Assembly (NCBI GenBank): GCA_018716105.1
Contig: DVKH01000035.1
Coordinates: forward strand, 1-64,000
Origin: Candidatus Fimivivens faecavium
GTDB taxonomy: Bacteria; Bacillota; Clostridia; Oscillospirales; Ruminococcaceae
Direction: 5' to 3'
DNA: 64,000 nucleotides
Shown: one piece after another, positions 50,637 through 59,878 of the stretch
Layout of the letters: every line of letters starts with the position of its first letter
Numbering within the stretch: the first letter of the stretch is position 1
Made by a program: the position numbers and the translations under genes
Notes under the pieces: generated by a model
Database searches by the model: none
Told to the model about the DNA's origin: nothing
The model's input: only the letters and a program-made list of their open reading frames with translations

Positions 50637-50777
50637 CCTGATCTATCGGATGCAAGGGGTGAACGCCGCCCGGGCTGTTCCAAGGGCGTGGGCTTGCCTT
50701 CGGGACCTTTTCGGCCCGAAACGGCAAACGGCCGCCACCCGGGCCGCTGCCCTCGCTCGTCTGACCTCTATATCCTA
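50607..50777 (-). ncRNA. Candidate structured non-coding RNA (unassigned)
   Basis: On the minus strand, TAGGAT/TATAGA boxes (50767-50777) are followed by about 120 bases that can fold into a rod: CCCGGG pairs with CCCGGG, TTTGCC with GGCAAG, and TTCGGG with CCCGAA around an apical GAAAA. A perfect GGGG-rich stem and TTTTT close the unit at 50607-50636. Total about 165 bases, within the range of 6S or similar RNAs, but I could not match the conserved features of 6S, SRP or tmRNA. Confidence 0.35.
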
Positions 50778-50945
50778 TGTCGTTTTCCGCTATTCCGACA
50801 GCGGAACCGTCCGGCCAGAAGAGCCCTGAGGGCGCGCTTTGCGCGTAAGGACAAACGTTTTTCCATGCGGCAAGCCACAACGGAACGGCAGACGCGCCGT
50901 TTTCAAAAGTTTTGGTTTCGCCCTGCCGCTCCAGAAAAAGCGAAA

Positions 50946-50966
50946 GGCCGGGCGGACCGCCCGGCC
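50946..50966 (-). terminator. Terminator after htrA-like gene
   Basis: GGCCGGGCGG and CCGCCCGGCC form a ten-base perfect stem; on the minus strand TTTCGCTTTTTC follows. Ten bases after the protease stop. Confidence 0.88.
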
Positions 50967-50976
50967 CCGCTGCCGG

Positions 50977-52491
50977 TTAAGACCAGCGTTCGAGATCCTC
51001 CTGCAGATAAACGTCCACTTTAAACGTCTTCCCCGCCGTACCGCGTGCGGTGTTCGGCCGGAAGATGGTCAGCGTAACGACGTCGCCCGGGCGTTTCGTA
51101 CTCAGCACATCCGAAATATCGTCGAACGATTCGATTGGCTTTCCGTCGATTTCCGTGATGATATCGCCCTGGGTGACGCCCTTTCCAGAGAGATCGGACT
51201 GCGGCTCCACAGTCCAGATATAGATGCCGACCGGGATCCCTTTGATCTCGCTCACCACCTCGGTGATCGGCTGGCCCGTGATGCCGATTTTGGTCCTGCC
51301 TTTGACATAGCCGTATTCCAGCAGATCGTCGATCACGGGCTTCGCAGTGTTGATGGGGATTGCAAACCCGATTCCCTCATAGCCTTCCGCAACGATTTTT
51401 GAGGAGTTGATCCCAACGACCTGTCCAAACTCGTTGACCAGCGCCCCGCCCGAGTTCCCGGGGTTGATCGCGGCGTCGGTCTGAATATAGGTGGCCGAAT
51501 AACCGCTGTCGGAGGAGCGGAACGGACGGTTCACCGCGGAGACGATGCCCTCGGTGACGCTTCCGGCCAGGATCATCCCGCCTGGATTCCCGATCGCGAC
51601 GAGTTTTTCCCCAACCTCAAGCTCATCGGAATTCCCAAATTCCGCGCTCGTCAGGTTTTGCGCGTCGATTTTGATGACGGCGAGATCGGTCTTTGAATCA
51701 ATCCCGATCAGTTCCGCCGTATAGTTCTCGCCGTTGTCGAGGATGACGTTGATCCCAACCGAACCCTTGACGACATGCGCGTTGGTGATGATATATCCGC
51801 TCGGGTCAATGATCACGCCCGACCCCTCGTTCGACGGCTCGAAGGTGTCGGTCGGCCCGTACTGGAGAATGCCGACTACCGACGGGCGCACCCGCCTTGC
51901 AATCTCCGCGGTCGTCAGCCTTCCGTCGCTCAGCGCCGGCTCCTCATAACCCTCCGGGCGGTCCCGGATGATTAGCTGAGGCGCGCTGCGCTCCCCCTCC
52001 TGGCTGGAGCCGGACGGCCGGGAGGAAGGCGGCGGCGCGCTTTCGACGCGCGAGAGGATGCTGTACGCCCCATAGGCCGAAAAAATCACCGCGCCGAACA
52101 CCACAACCGCAATCATCAGGATGCCGAACGCAAACAGGCCCTTGCTGCGGCGCGGCATGCCTTTATGTCCCCCCGCCGCCTGATAGTCCTCAAAATTCCA
52201 GCGGTAGTCCTCCTCCACCGGCGGAGGATAGCCGGCGCCGTTCGGCGGGAACCGCCCCGGATCATAGTCGTAAGGGCCGTGCCCGCGGCAGGGGTCGCGG
52301 TAATCCGGCGGAGGGCCTCCTCCCGCCGGCCGCCCGAAGCCCTGCCTCGACGGATCGTAATTTTCGCCAGGCGCGGGGGAAACCGGCGCGGACGGATCCC
52401 GCTGCCCGGACTGCGGCGCTTCGCCGGGGCGTCCGTTCTCCAGGCCGCCTTCCTCCTGCGGACGCTGTTTGTTGTTCTGCTCATCAGCCAT
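50977..52491 (-). CDS. HtrA/DegP-like membrane-anchored serine protease
   Basis: A 504-residue S1C protease. Residues 1-115 are a Pro/Gly-rich cytoplasmic part, residues 120-145 a membrane helix (GLFAFGILMIAVVVFGAVIF), residues 190-400 the trypsin-like domain with catalytic His (TNAHVV), Asp (KTDLAVIKI) and Ser (NPGNSGGAL), and residues 400-500 a PDZ domain (GVTQGDIITEIDGKPI). It degrades misfolded proteins outside the membrane. It follows a two-component system in the same direction and could be a target of it. ATG 52491 follows AAGGGG. Confidence 0.95.
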   Translation of the reverse strand: MADEQNNKQRPQEEGGLENGRPGEAPQSGQRDPSAPVSPAPGENYDPSRQGFGRPAGGGPPPDYRDPCRGHGPYDYDPGRFPPNGAGYPPPVEEDYRWNFEDYQAAGGHKGMPRRSKGLFAFGILMIAVVVFGAVIFSAYGAYSILSRVESAPPPSSRPSGSSQEGERSAPQLIIRDRPEGYEEPALSDGRLTTAEIARRVRPSVVGILQYGPTDTFEPSNEGSGVIIDPSGYIITNAHVVKGSVGINVILDNGENYTAELIGIDSKTDLAVIKIDAQNLTSAEFGNSDELEVGEKLVAIGNPGGMILAGSVTEGIVSAVNRPFRSSDSGYSATYIQTDAAINPGNSGGALVNEFGQVVGINSSKIVAEGYEGIGFAIPINTAKPVIDDLLEYGYVKGRTKIGITGQPITEVVSEIKGIPVGIYIWTVEPQSDLSGKGVTQGDIITEIDGKPIESFDDISDVLSTKRPGDVVTLTIFRPNTARGTAGKTFKVDVYLQEDLERWS

Positions 52492-52539
52492 TGTTTTGAT
52501 TCCCCTTTTTACCGAGTTTTCCGCCGGCCGCCGGTTGTA

Positions 52540-54030
52540 TCAGCGGTCTTTTTGTAAGACATCCCTGGGCTTATCGTTTTTTCGGAAAAGCGAGGCGTTC
52601 TGTTTCTGCGCCGTCGCCGGGAGGGAGAACGAAAACTCGGAATATTCGCCCTCCACGCTTTTCACCGTGATATTCCCCTGGTGAAGATGTACGAGAGATT
52701 TGACGATGTGAAGTCCGAGCCCAACCCCGTTTTTATCCATGCTGCGCGATTTATCCGTTTTGTAAAACCGGTCGAACAGCTTTGGGATCTCTTCTTTTGA
52801 GATGCCGGCGCCGGAATTGCGGATCGCGGTCCAGATCATTCTCCCCTCCGGCGTATACGAAATCTCGATACAGCCGTTTTCCGGGGTGAATTTGACCGCG
52901 TTTTCAATCAGGTTATAGACAATCTGATGCACAAGGTCCGGATCGGCTTCAACAAAGGTTTTCGCCGCGTCGAGCCCCCGGATGTCGATCTGCTTTTCTT
53001 CGATCCGCTGTTCAAACGTAAAGACGGTCTGGCAGACGATCTGATGGATATCGACCGTCTGGGGTTTGAGGGACATCTCGCCGGCCTCGATCCTCGCGAT
53101 GCCGAGCATCGACACCACCAGCCGCGAGAGGCGCCTTACCTCCTGCGAGACGATCCCGAGGTAATATTCATAGCGCTCCTTCGGGATGGTTCCGTCGAGG
53201 ATCCCGTCGATAAACCCGCCGATGGTGGTCATCGGGGTTTTGAGTTCGTGGGAAACGTTCGCTATAAACGAACGCCGGGTCTGTTCGTTCGCCGCAAGCG
53301 AAAGCGCCATGTTGTTAAACGCAATGGCAAGCTGCTGGATTTCATCGTCGCCCTCAATCGGGATGCGCGCCGAGAAATCGCCCCTCGCAAAGCTGTCGGC
53401 CGCCGTCACCATCGCGCGGAGCGGGTGCACAAGCATTTCGGTAAAGAAATAGATGATCACAAAGGCGATGATCAGAACCACGACCGCCCCGATCACAAAC
53501 ATCTTCGCAACCTGCTTGATAAATACCCCGGTCAGCGAAGAGGGCGTGGCGACAAAAATACTTCCCACCACAACGTCCCCCACCGTCACAGGCGCCGCAA
53601 CGACATAGTTTTTCTCCTCGTAGATGCCCCCGAGCCTGGTCACGCCGCGGTAGCCGTTTTTCCCAAGCGCCTGCTCCATTACAGAGGGTTCGACCACATA
53701 AGTCGAGTGGTTCCCTTCGCTCGCGCTGCAGATAATGGTTTTCCCCGCGGTATCCACCAGAAAGATGTCGGCATCCAGGGAATTGGACAACGCATTGAAC
53801 GCATTGATCAGATAAGGCGTGTCGTTGATATAAATATAAGGATAAATACTCAGGGAATTTTCCCGAAACAGGATGGCGGCCTGTTCGGCGTTGCGCTGCA
53901 TCAGGTCCATCCGGTCGTTTTGAAAATACCGCGCCGTGAACGCGACCACCATGACCCCGAGCACCGTGATGCTCGCGAGCGTCATCGAGGCGCAGAGATA
54001 AAAATAACGGGAAAAGAGATTCTTTTTCAT
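52540..54030 (-). CDS. Sensor histidine kinase (OmpR-class partner)
   Basis: A 496-residue membrane kinase: two membrane helices (residues 8-30 and about 165-190) flank an extracytoplasmic sensor; then HAMP, HisKA with phospho-His in VSHELKTPMT, and HATPase with NLIENAVKFT, GAGISKEEIPKLFDRFY and VGLGLHIVKSLVHLH. It resembles WalK/ResE-type kinases. It follows its response regulator by about 40 bases and precedes the HtrA-like gene, suggesting envelope-stress control (inference). Confidence 0.95.
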   Translation of the reverse strand: MKKNLFSRYFYLCASMTLASITVLGVMVVAFTARYFQNDRMDLMQRNAEQAAILFRENSLSIYPYIYINDTPYLINAFNALSNSLDADIFLVDTAGKTIICSASEGNHSTYVVEPSVMEQALGKNGYRGVTRLGGIYEEKNYVVAAPVTVGDVVVGSIFVATPSSLTGVFIKQVAKMFVIGAVVVLIIAFVIIYFFTEMLVHPLRAMVTAADSFARGDFSARIPIEGDDEIQQLAIAFNNMALSLAANEQTRRSFIANVSHELKTPMTTIGGFIDGILDGTIPKERYEYYLGIVSQEVRRLSRLVVSMLGIARIEAGEMSLKPQTVDIHQIVCQTVFTFEQRIEEKQIDIRGLDAAKTFVEADPDLVHQIVYNLIENAVKFTPENGCIEISYTPEGRMIWTAIRNSGAGISKEEIPKLFDRFYKTDKSRSMDKNGVGLGLHIVKSLVHLHQGNITVKSVEGEYSEFSFSLPATAQKQNASLFRKNDKPRDVLQKDR

Positions 54031-54068
54031 CGCTTCGCCTCATCTCACGCCGCGCCGGGGACGCCGCG

Positions 54069-54764
54069 TTATTCCTTGACTTCGAACTTATATCCGACGC
54101 CCCAGACCGTCTTAAGCGTCCACTGGCCGGACACGCCCTCCAGCTTTTCGCGCAGGCGCTTGATGTGGACGTCCACCGTTCTCGAGTCGCCGTAGTACTC
54201 AAACCCCCAAACCTCGTCCAGAAGCTGGTCGCGGGTGTAGACGCGGTTCGGGTTGGAGGCGAGGTGGAACAGAAGCTCAAGTTCTTTCGGCGGGGTATCG
54301 ACCACCTTTCCGTCCACCTTCAGCTCGTACTTTGTCATGTTGACGACCAGCTTGTCATAGCTGACCTCTTTGACCTGGTTTTCCGAGGAGACCTGTCCGC
54401 TCGTCCGACGGAGAACGGCCTTGATGCGGGCGATAATCTCTTTGGCGTCGAACGGCTTTACAACATAGTCGTCCGCCCCGAGTTCCAACCCGAGAACCTT
54501 GTCGAAGGTCTCCCCCTTTGCGGTGATCATTATGATCGGGCAGCTCGATTTCTTGCGGATCTCCCGGCAGACCTGCCATCCGTCAAGTCCGGGCATCATG
54601 ATATCGAGCAGAACGAGGCCCGGCGGCTCGGCGTTAAATTTTGCAAGCGCCTCGTTCCCATCGTTCGCAATTGCGACAGAATAATGTTCTTTCTCCAGAT
54701 AAAGCCGCAGAAGCTCGCAGATGTTGCGGTCGTCGTCCGCAACGAGAATTTTTTCAATCGGCAC
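54069..54764 (-). CDS. Response regulator, OmpR/PhoB family
   Basis: A 231-residue regulator: receiver with acidic pair (VADDDRN), phospho-Asp in LLDIMMPG, Lys in DYVVKPFDAKEI; then a winged-helix DNA-binding domain (ELLFHLASNPNRVYTRDQLLDEVWG, DSRTVDVHIKRLREKL). It is the partner of the kinase downstream. A TATAAT box lies at 54807-54812 on the minus strand, 42 bases upstream of the start. Confidence 0.96.
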   Translation of the reverse strand: MPIEKILVADDDRNICELLRLYLEKEHYSVAIANDGNEALAKFNAEPPGLVLLDIMMPGLDGWQVCREIRKKSSCPIIMITAKGETFDKVLGLELGADDYVVKPFDAKEIIARIKAVLRRTSGQVSSENQVKEVSYDKLVVNMTKYELKVDGKVVDTPPKELELLFHLASNPNRVYTRDQLLDEVWGFEYYGDSRTVDVHIKRLREKLEGVSGQWTLKTVWGVGYKFEVKE

Positions 54765-54931
54765 TTTGCAGTTCCCCCCGTCTTTCGTTCCTACTTAATA
54801 TGTTCCATTATACCGCATTCCAACAAACAGTGGTTAATAATTTTTAAAGTTTGGCCAAAAGAACAACCGGTATTTCCGGCCGGAAACCGCGTCCCGCCCA
54901 TTTCCCGGCCGTCTTTCTCCACGGCTTTCCG

Positions 54932-54960
54932 TTGCGGAGGAACGAAAGACGTGGTAAAAT
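54932..54960 (+). promoter_or_regulatory. Promoter of ychF
   Basis: TTGCGG, 17 bases, TAAAAT on the plus strand, about 75 bases upstream of the ychF start. Standard sigma-A spacing. Confidence 0.6.
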
Positions 54961-55036
54961 AAAAGTTAATGCTGCATAGACAGGAACGGCCGGTCCGCCG
55001 GCCCTTGCATACTTTAAAACAAAGGATGGAAGATCA

Positions 55037-56131
55037 ATGAAACTCGGCATTGTCGGACTTCCGAACGTCGGGAAGTCCACGCTCTTTAACGCCATCACGA
55101 GCGCGGGCGCGCAGTCCGCAAACTACCCGTTCTGCACCATCGAGCCGAACGTCGGCGTGGTCGCCGTCCCGGACAGCCGCCTCGACCGTCTCTCCGAGAT
55201 GTACAGCCCCGAAAAGGTCACCCCCGCCGTCATCGAATTCGTCGATATCGCGGGCCTGGTGCGCGGCGCTTCAAAAGGCGAGGGGCTCGGCAACAAGTTT
55301 CTCTCCCACATCCGCGAGGTGGACGCGATCGTCCATGTCGTGCGCTGTTTTGAGGACGGCGGCATCATCCATGTCGAGGGTTCGGTCGATCCCGCGCGGG
55401 ATATCGAGACCATCGACCTCGAACTGATCCTCTCGGACATCGAACTGGTGGAACGCCGGATTGACCGGGCGAAAAAGGCCGGAAAGGGCGACAAGAAGTT
55501 TCTCGCCGAAGCCGAGCTGTTCGGGCGCCTGCATGAGCATCTCTCGGCCGGGAAATCCGCCCGGGGCTTCTCCTGCACAGAAGAAGAACAGAAGCTGATC
55601 TCCGAAACCCCTCTGCTTTCGGCAAAGCCGGTGATCTTCGCCGCAAATTTAAGCGAGCTCGATCTGTCAGGGGATCTCGCCCAGAATGCGAATTACCAGA
55701 AGGTCTGCGCCATCGCGGAGGAGGAAGGGGCCGAGGTTATCCCGATCTGCGCGAGCGTCGAAGCTGAGATCAGCGAACTTTCCCCCGAGGACAAGCTCCT
55801 CTTCCTCGAGGAACTGGGCCTGCGGGAGTCGGGCCTGGACCGGCTGATCCGCGCGGGCTACGCCCTTTTGGGCCTGATTTCGTTTCTCACCGCCGGAAAG
55901 CCCGAGGTCCGCGCCTGGACCATCCGCAAGGGGACCAAGGCGCCGCAGGCCGCCGGAAAAATCCACACCGATTTTGAGCGCGGCTTTATCCGCGCGGAAG
56001 TGGTCTCGTTTGACGACCTCATGGCCTGCGGATCGGTCGCGGCCGCGAAGGAAAAGGGCCTCTATCGTTCGGAAGGAAAGGACTATGTCTTCCAGGACGG
56101 AGACGTGGTCCTGTTCCGCTTCAACGTATGA
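55037..56131 (+). CDS. ychF: Redox-regulated ATPase YchF (Obg family)
   Basis: A 364-residue P-loop protein of normal length. GLPNVGKSTLFNAIT is the P-loop; DIAGLVRGASKGEGLGNKFL the switch region; FAANLSELD replaces the G-protein NKxD, as in YchF proteins, which prefer ATP to GTP. A helical hairpin and a C-terminal TGS domain (GTKAPQAAGKIHTDFERGFI) complete it. YchF binds ribosomes and affects stress responses. Followed by a strong terminator. Confidence 0.97.
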   Translation: MKLGIVGLPNVGKSTLFNAITSAGAQSANYPFCTIEPNVGVVAVPDSRLDRLSEMYSPEKVTPAVIEFVDIAGLVRGASKGEGLGNKFLSHIREVDAIVHVVRCFEDGGIIHVEGSVDPARDIETIDLELILSDIELVERRIDRAKKAGKGDKKFLAEAELFGRLHEHLSAGKSARGFSCTEEEQKLISETPLLSAKPVIFAANLSELDLSGDLAQNANYQKVCAIAEEEGAEVIPICASVEAEISELSPEDKLLFLEELGLRESGLDRLIRAGYALLGLISFLTAGKPEVRAWTIRKGTKAPQAAGKIHTDFERGFIRAEVVSFDDLMACGSVAAAKEKGLYRSEGKDYVFQDGDVVLFRFNV

Positions 56132-56156
56132 GGAAACGGCTTTTCCAGCCGTCTCA

Positions 56157-56195
56157 AACGCCCGGCCGCGCTGTCAAAACGCGGCCGGGCGTTTT
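56157..56195 (+). terminator. Terminator after ychF
   Basis: AACGCCCGGCCGCG pairs perfectly with CGCGGCCGGGCGTT around nine bases and is followed by TTTA. 25 bases after the stop. Confidence 0.92.
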
Positions 56196-56350
56196 ACTCT
56201 GGCGAAAGAGTTTTGCGGCACGGGATCTCTTTGCGCGTCCTTCCTGATCTTGTTGAAATTGCGCGGCGAACGTGTATAATGGATGCATTCGGGCGGCGGC
56301 GCCTTTCGGCCAAAACCGCCGCCAAATCCATCCGTCAGGAGGAAGGCCGT

Positions 56351-57268
56351 ATGCGTCAATTACGCGGTTTCCTGTTTGTCATGGCGTCGGCCGCCCTGTT
56401 CGGCTGCATGCCAATCTTTGTCAAAACGGCCGTTGCAAACGGCGGCACATCGTCAAGCCTCGTGTTCTATCGGTTCGCGGTTTCCCTCCCCGTCCTGTTC
56501 GTTCTGATGCGGCGGCAGGACAAAGCCTTCCGCCCCACCCTGCCCATCCTCAAAAAGGTGCTGGTCCTCTCAACCGGCTTCTGCCTGACGCCGCTCCTTT
56601 TGACGGCGTCCTACGGCTATATCTCCTCGGGCTTTGCAACCACCATCCACTTTATCTACCCGATCTTCGTCCTGATCGGCTGCGTGGTCTTCTTTCGGGA
56701 ACCGCTCAACCGGGTCAAGATTCTCTGCGCCGCGCTCGGTACGGGCGGGATCCTTTTCTGCTGCACCCCCGGGGCGCCGGGCGCGGCCGCCGGCTTGATC
56801 CTCGCCTTCACCTCCGGGATCACCTATGCGTTTTATGTCATCTGCCTCGACCACAGCGGCCTTTCGGGGATTCCCTCGTTCGCGCTCGGTTTTCTGCTCT
56901 CCGCATCCGCCGCGCTGATCAGCTTTTTCGCCTCATTTCTCGACGGCGGGATCTGCTTTGCGATGTCGCCGTTCGGCTGGCTGGTCACCGTCTTTTTCTC
57001 GTTGAGCTTTTCGGTCGGCGCGATGATGCTGTTCCAGGCCGGCGTCCGGATCATCGGCGCGCAGCGCGCGGCGATTCTCAGCACGCTTGAGCCGGTCACC
57101 AGCATAGTCATCGGCATCTTGTTCCTGTCTGAGCCATTCAGCCTCAAAAGCGGGTTCGGCGCGCTTCTGGTGCTCGCCTCAGTCGTGTCCCTCGTCGCCC
57201 TCGACCGGGATAAGCCCAATCCCCCGGTTCCTGGGCCGGATTTGAAAACGACAGCCGAATATCCGTAA
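56351..57268 (+). CDS. EamA/DMT-superfamily transporter
   Basis: A 305-residue protein with ten membrane helices in two EamA repeats. The starts of the repeats (FVMASAALFGCMPIFVKTAV and AGLILAFTSGITYAFYVICL) and RAAILSTLEPVTSIVIGILFL are typical of DMT exporters of metabolites. ATG 56351 is chosen for the AGGAGGAAGG upstream; the frame is open further 5'. Substrate unknown. A terminator follows directly. Confidence 0.9.
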   Translation: MRQLRGFLFVMASAALFGCMPIFVKTAVANGGTSSSLVFYRFAVSLPVLFVLMRRQDKAFRPTLPILKKVLVLSTGFCLTPLLLTASYGYISSGFATTIHFIYPIFVLIGCVVFFREPLNRVKILCAALGTGGILFCCTPGAPGAAAGLILAFTSGITYAFYVICLDHSGLSGIPSFALGFLLSASAALISFFASFLDGGICFAMSPFGWLVTVFFSLSFSVGAMMLFQAGVRIIGAQRAAILSTLEPVTSIVIGILFLSEPFSLKSGFGALLVLASVVSLVALDRDKPNPPVPGPDLKTTAEYP

Positions 57269-57275
57269 CAATAGA

Positions 57276-57309
57276 AGCGGGCGGTCAAAGACCGTCCGCT
57301 TTTCTTTTT
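57276..57309 (+). terminator. Terminator after the DMT transporter
   Basis: AGCGGGCGGTC-AAA-GACCGTCCGCT (one G-U pair) followed by TTTCTTTTT. Eight bases after the stop codon. Confidence 0.9.
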
Positions 57310-57342
57310 GAAATCATGCCCAAATCATGATCCGCAAACGCC

Positions 57343-57393
57343 AAAAATATATTAGATGTAAAATATATTTAATTATTAACGTAAAGTATATTT
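57343..57393. repeat. AT-rich patch with short direct repeats
   Basis: GTAAAATATATTT (57358-57370) and GTAAAGTATATTT (57381-57393) are 23 bases apart; AAAATATATT also occurs at 57344. This patch lies between the 3' ends of two convergent genes, where no promoter is needed, and contrasts sharply with the GC-rich surroundings. Confidence 0.5.
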
Positions 57394-57423
57394 CGTTTTA
57401 CCTCTGAACAAACGATCCCCGCG

Positions 57424-57954
57424 TCAGGAAAGCGCGTCAATCAGCGCATCCGCAGGCGCAAGGCCCTGCAGCGGGCCGCCGCGCGCCGGCGAGAGAATCA
57501 GGCTTTCGCTCAGTTCTCCTTCCAGCGGAAACACGATGGAGCTGTAATCGTATAAAATTTCCCCACCCGTAAACAGGACCGGCTTTTGCACCGGTTCGCT
57601 GTAGATAATCTCAACCGCTTTCTGCCCGGCCTTGAGCGCGTCGATGTCCGCGTCGTCCATCAGCTCTTCGGATTCGGTGAAGCCCGGAGGCATGCGTTCG
57701 CGGAGCAGGTTCAGGAATCTTCCAAACGCCTCATCCCCGGCCGTCAGCTCGGCCATCCCATCGACATTGTAAAAGACGATTCTCTCCGGCTCGCCAATCA
57801 GGCCGCTGCGGTCTTCGGCCGCCTCTACGGCGGGGACGGGTTCGGACGGCTCCGGAAGCCGGGATGCGCCGCTCATGCTGCGCTCACAGCCGGGGAGGGA
57901 AGCCAAAACCAATGCGGACGCCGCGAGCACAAAAAACCGATTCCATCGGTTCAT
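57424..57954 (-). CDS. Putative lipoprotein of unknown function
   Basis: A 176-residue protein with signal peptide and lipobox (FFVLAASALVLASLPGC). The mature part begins with a Pro/Ser/Glu-rich stretch and has a compact alpha/beta domain (RIVFYNVDGMAELTAGDEAFGRFLNLL, AVEIIYSEPVQKPVLFTGGEILYDYSSIVFPL split by turns). Such short lipoproteins occur in Oscillospiraceae without known role. ATG 57954 follows AAAGGTGGG. It lies downstream of a membrane protein on the same strand. Confidence 0.75.
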   Translation of the reverse strand: MNRWNRFFVLAASALVLASLPGCERSMSGASRLPEPSEPVPAVEAAEDRSGLIGEPERIVFYNVDGMAELTAGDEAFGRFLNLLRERMPPGFTESEELMDDADIDALKAGQKAVEIIYSEPVQKPVLFTGGEILYDYSSIVFPLEGELSESLILSPARGGPLQGLAPADALIDALS

Positions 57955-58047
57955 ATGTAGTCCCACCTTTCTATTCATCTTGGCCCCTGCGGCCCGGAGG
58001 GCGGATTCGGCCGCCGCGAAGCTGTATCTTCCAGATTCGGCGTCTTT

Positions 58048-58494
58048 TCACCGCCGGGCAGCCCGCCCTCCAATCCACCGCGCCGCAAGAAGCGCCGCGA
58101 CAAGCGCTGCCGTTCCCCACCATTCGGAAACGCCGAAAGCGCCGAGCGGATAGGTCATCAGGTAATTCGCGCCGAACAGCAGCATCCCCGCGAACATCCG
58201 CGCGTAAACCGGCAGCAGCGACGAAAACCAGCCGAAGCGCGCGGTCGCGTCGAGCGCCAGGATCACCGCCGAAAGCCCGCCGAAATAGGCGGCGGCTGCG
58301 CGGAACCCCGCCCCGGTCTTTTTCACCCCGGAATCCCACAGGAGCAGAAGCCACCCGCCCCAGAACAGCAGCGACGCGCCCGCGGCAATCAGGGAAAACC
58401 GCGAAAAATCCGGATCGGTGAGATACGCCAGAAGCCCCGCGAGAAGCGAAAGCGAACCGGCGAGAGCGGTCTTGTTCGTAAAAAGATCGGACAT
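58048..58494 (-). CDS. Small membrane protein of unknown function
   Basis: A 148-residue protein with about four or five membrane helices (ALAGSLSLLAGLLAYL, LIAAGASLLFWGGWLLLLW, AAYFGGLSAVILAL, ARMFAGMLLFGANYLM, TAALVAALLAARWIGG). No family recognised. ATG 58494 follows GAGGGGATGGGG. It is 43 bases downstream of the patatin gene on the same strand and may be co-transcribed. Confidence 0.7.
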   Translation of the reverse strand: MSDLFTNKTALAGSLSLLAGLLAYLTDPDFSRFSLIAAGASLLFWGGWLLLLWDSGVKKTGAGFRAAAAYFGGLSAVILALDATARFGWFSSLLPVYARMFAGMLLFGANYLMTYPLGAFGVSEWWGTAALVAALLAARWIGGRAARR

Positions 58495-58537
58495 CTGCAA
58501 CCCCATCCCCTCATAAGCGGGAACACCGTCCCGGCGG

Positions 58538-59836
58538 TCAGGCGACGGGGGCTTTTCTGCCGAGCAGCTTGAGATAGCTCGCCGCGGCAAATTCAACCGG
58601 CAGGAATTCGGCCGCAAGCCAGAACGCCTCGTTCTCCTTTTCCCCGCTGAAGAGGAATTCGGCGATCACCGCGGTAATCCTCTTCCGGTCGACCGCCTGC
58701 GAAATCGAAGCGAGCACATGGGCGATATCCACGTTTTTCCCGTCGTTATAGGGTTTCCCGGCATACTTGGCATATTCGTGAACCAGCGAGCGGTTAAACT
58801 CTTCGAACGTATAAATCTTCTCCGGCGACAGCTCATATACCATCCCCGCCAGTTCCGCAAGGACGCACAGTTTCAGCGGGCCGTCCTTATCCCAATCCCC
58901 GGCCCGCAAAAGCCCTATCGTCGTCTTCCTGTCAACCGCCTGAACCGTTTTCGCTGCAGGCCGGCGGAGCATCTCGCCGATCCTTGCGCGGATTTCGCCG
59001 ATATGCTCCCCATATGCCGCGTAGTTTCGGCCGGATTCCCCCTTTTGAAATGCGTAGAGATGGCCCTCCAGCCGGCGGAGCGCTTTCATGGTATCGAGAT
59101 ATCCTAAGATCCGGTTCCTCCGGAACTTGTTCTGATCGAAGCAGAAGCAGGAGCCGAGATCCCAGTGGCTGCGGACCCGGGTGTAAGGAATCTCAAGCGA
59201 GTCCGGCGGGCGGTGAACGATTCCGATCCCGTCGAGGTCGACGGCAAGAATCGACTCCGCGCCGAGTCCCAACGCCATTTTCACCGGCAGATTGTCGTGA
59301 TAGCCGCCGTCGACATACCGCACCCCGTCGATCGCCTTTGGCGGGAACACCGGGAAGCATGAGGCCGACGCCATCAGGAAATCGGCCATCTTGCCGGCGG
59401 GAACGTCATTTTTCGTCAGCGTAACCGGTTTGAGCGTCGGAAATTCAACAGTGACAAGCCCAAAGTCAACCGGGGAAGCGCGCAGCGCCTCTTCGTCGAG
59501 ATATTCCACAATCCGCTCCTGCAGCGGGCTCGCGTCGAGGGGGCCCTCGCGCACCACACCGCCGATGGTGTAGCGGATCAGGTCGGCCGTCGTGCGGACC
59601 TTTTCAATTTCTTCCGCCCGGTCGCCCGCAAAGATCTTGCTGTATTCGATACTCTCCCAGAGCTCAACCGCCCGCTCATATGATCCCTGCGCCATCAAAG
59701 CGCCGTTGAGCGCGCCGATCGAGGTCCCGACCACAAGGTCGAACGATATCCCCAGCTCGCGCAGCGCCTTCCATGCGCCGATCTGATAGGCTCCCTTTGA
59801 GCCGCCTCCGCCAAGCACCAATGCCAATTTGGCCAT
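58538..59836 (-). CDS. Patatin-like phospholipase
   Basis: A 432-residue protein. Oxyanion loop GGGGSKGAYQIG, nucleophile elbow GTSIG (Ser) and the catalytic Asp in VDGGYHDNLPV form the patatin Ser-Asp dyad. The family hydrolyses acyl chains from phospholipids. No signal peptide; the C-terminal 200 residues are helical and not characterised. Its promoter probably lies near 59900 on the minus strand, back to back with the promoter for the dehydrogenase. Confidence 0.93.
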   Translation of the reverse strand: MAKLALVLGGGGSKGAYQIGAWKALRELGISFDLVVGTSIGALNGALMAQGSYERAVELWESIEYSKIFAGDRAEEIEKVRTTADLIRYTIGGVVREGPLDASPLQERIVEYLDEEALRASPVDFGLVTVEFPTLKPVTLTKNDVPAGKMADFLMASASCFPVFPPKAIDGVRYVDGGYHDNLPVKMALGLGAESILAVDLDGIGIVHRPPDSLEIPYTRVRSHWDLGSCFCFDQNKFRRNRILGYLDTMKALRRLEGHLYAFQKGESGRNYAAYGEHIGEIRARIGEMLRRPAAKTVQAVDRKTTIGLLRAGDWDKDGPLKLCVLAELAGMVYELSPEKIYTFEEFNRSLVHEYAKYAGKPYNDGKNVDIAHVLASISQAVDRKRITAVIAEFLFSGEKENEAFWLAAEFLPVEFAAASYLKLLGRKAPVA

Positions 59837-59878
59837 CCTGAACCGTCACCGTCCTTTCGCCCCCGCAAAAAGCGAGGA

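Larger units (their letters stand above)
50397..50945. other. Large intergenic region with candidate structured RNA
   Basis: About 550 bases without a credible protein gene. It holds a long rod-like inverted repeat (50655-50760), a terminator in the minus direction (50607-50636), a dyad TTCCGCT/AGCGGAA (50784-50806) and small GC hairpins. Frames here are only GC-driven. Confidence 0.6.

Noticed and set aside
50839..51402. Plus-strand frame over the htrA 3' end and intergenic region
   Set aside because: Antisense shadow of the protease gene; no start signal or recognisable product.
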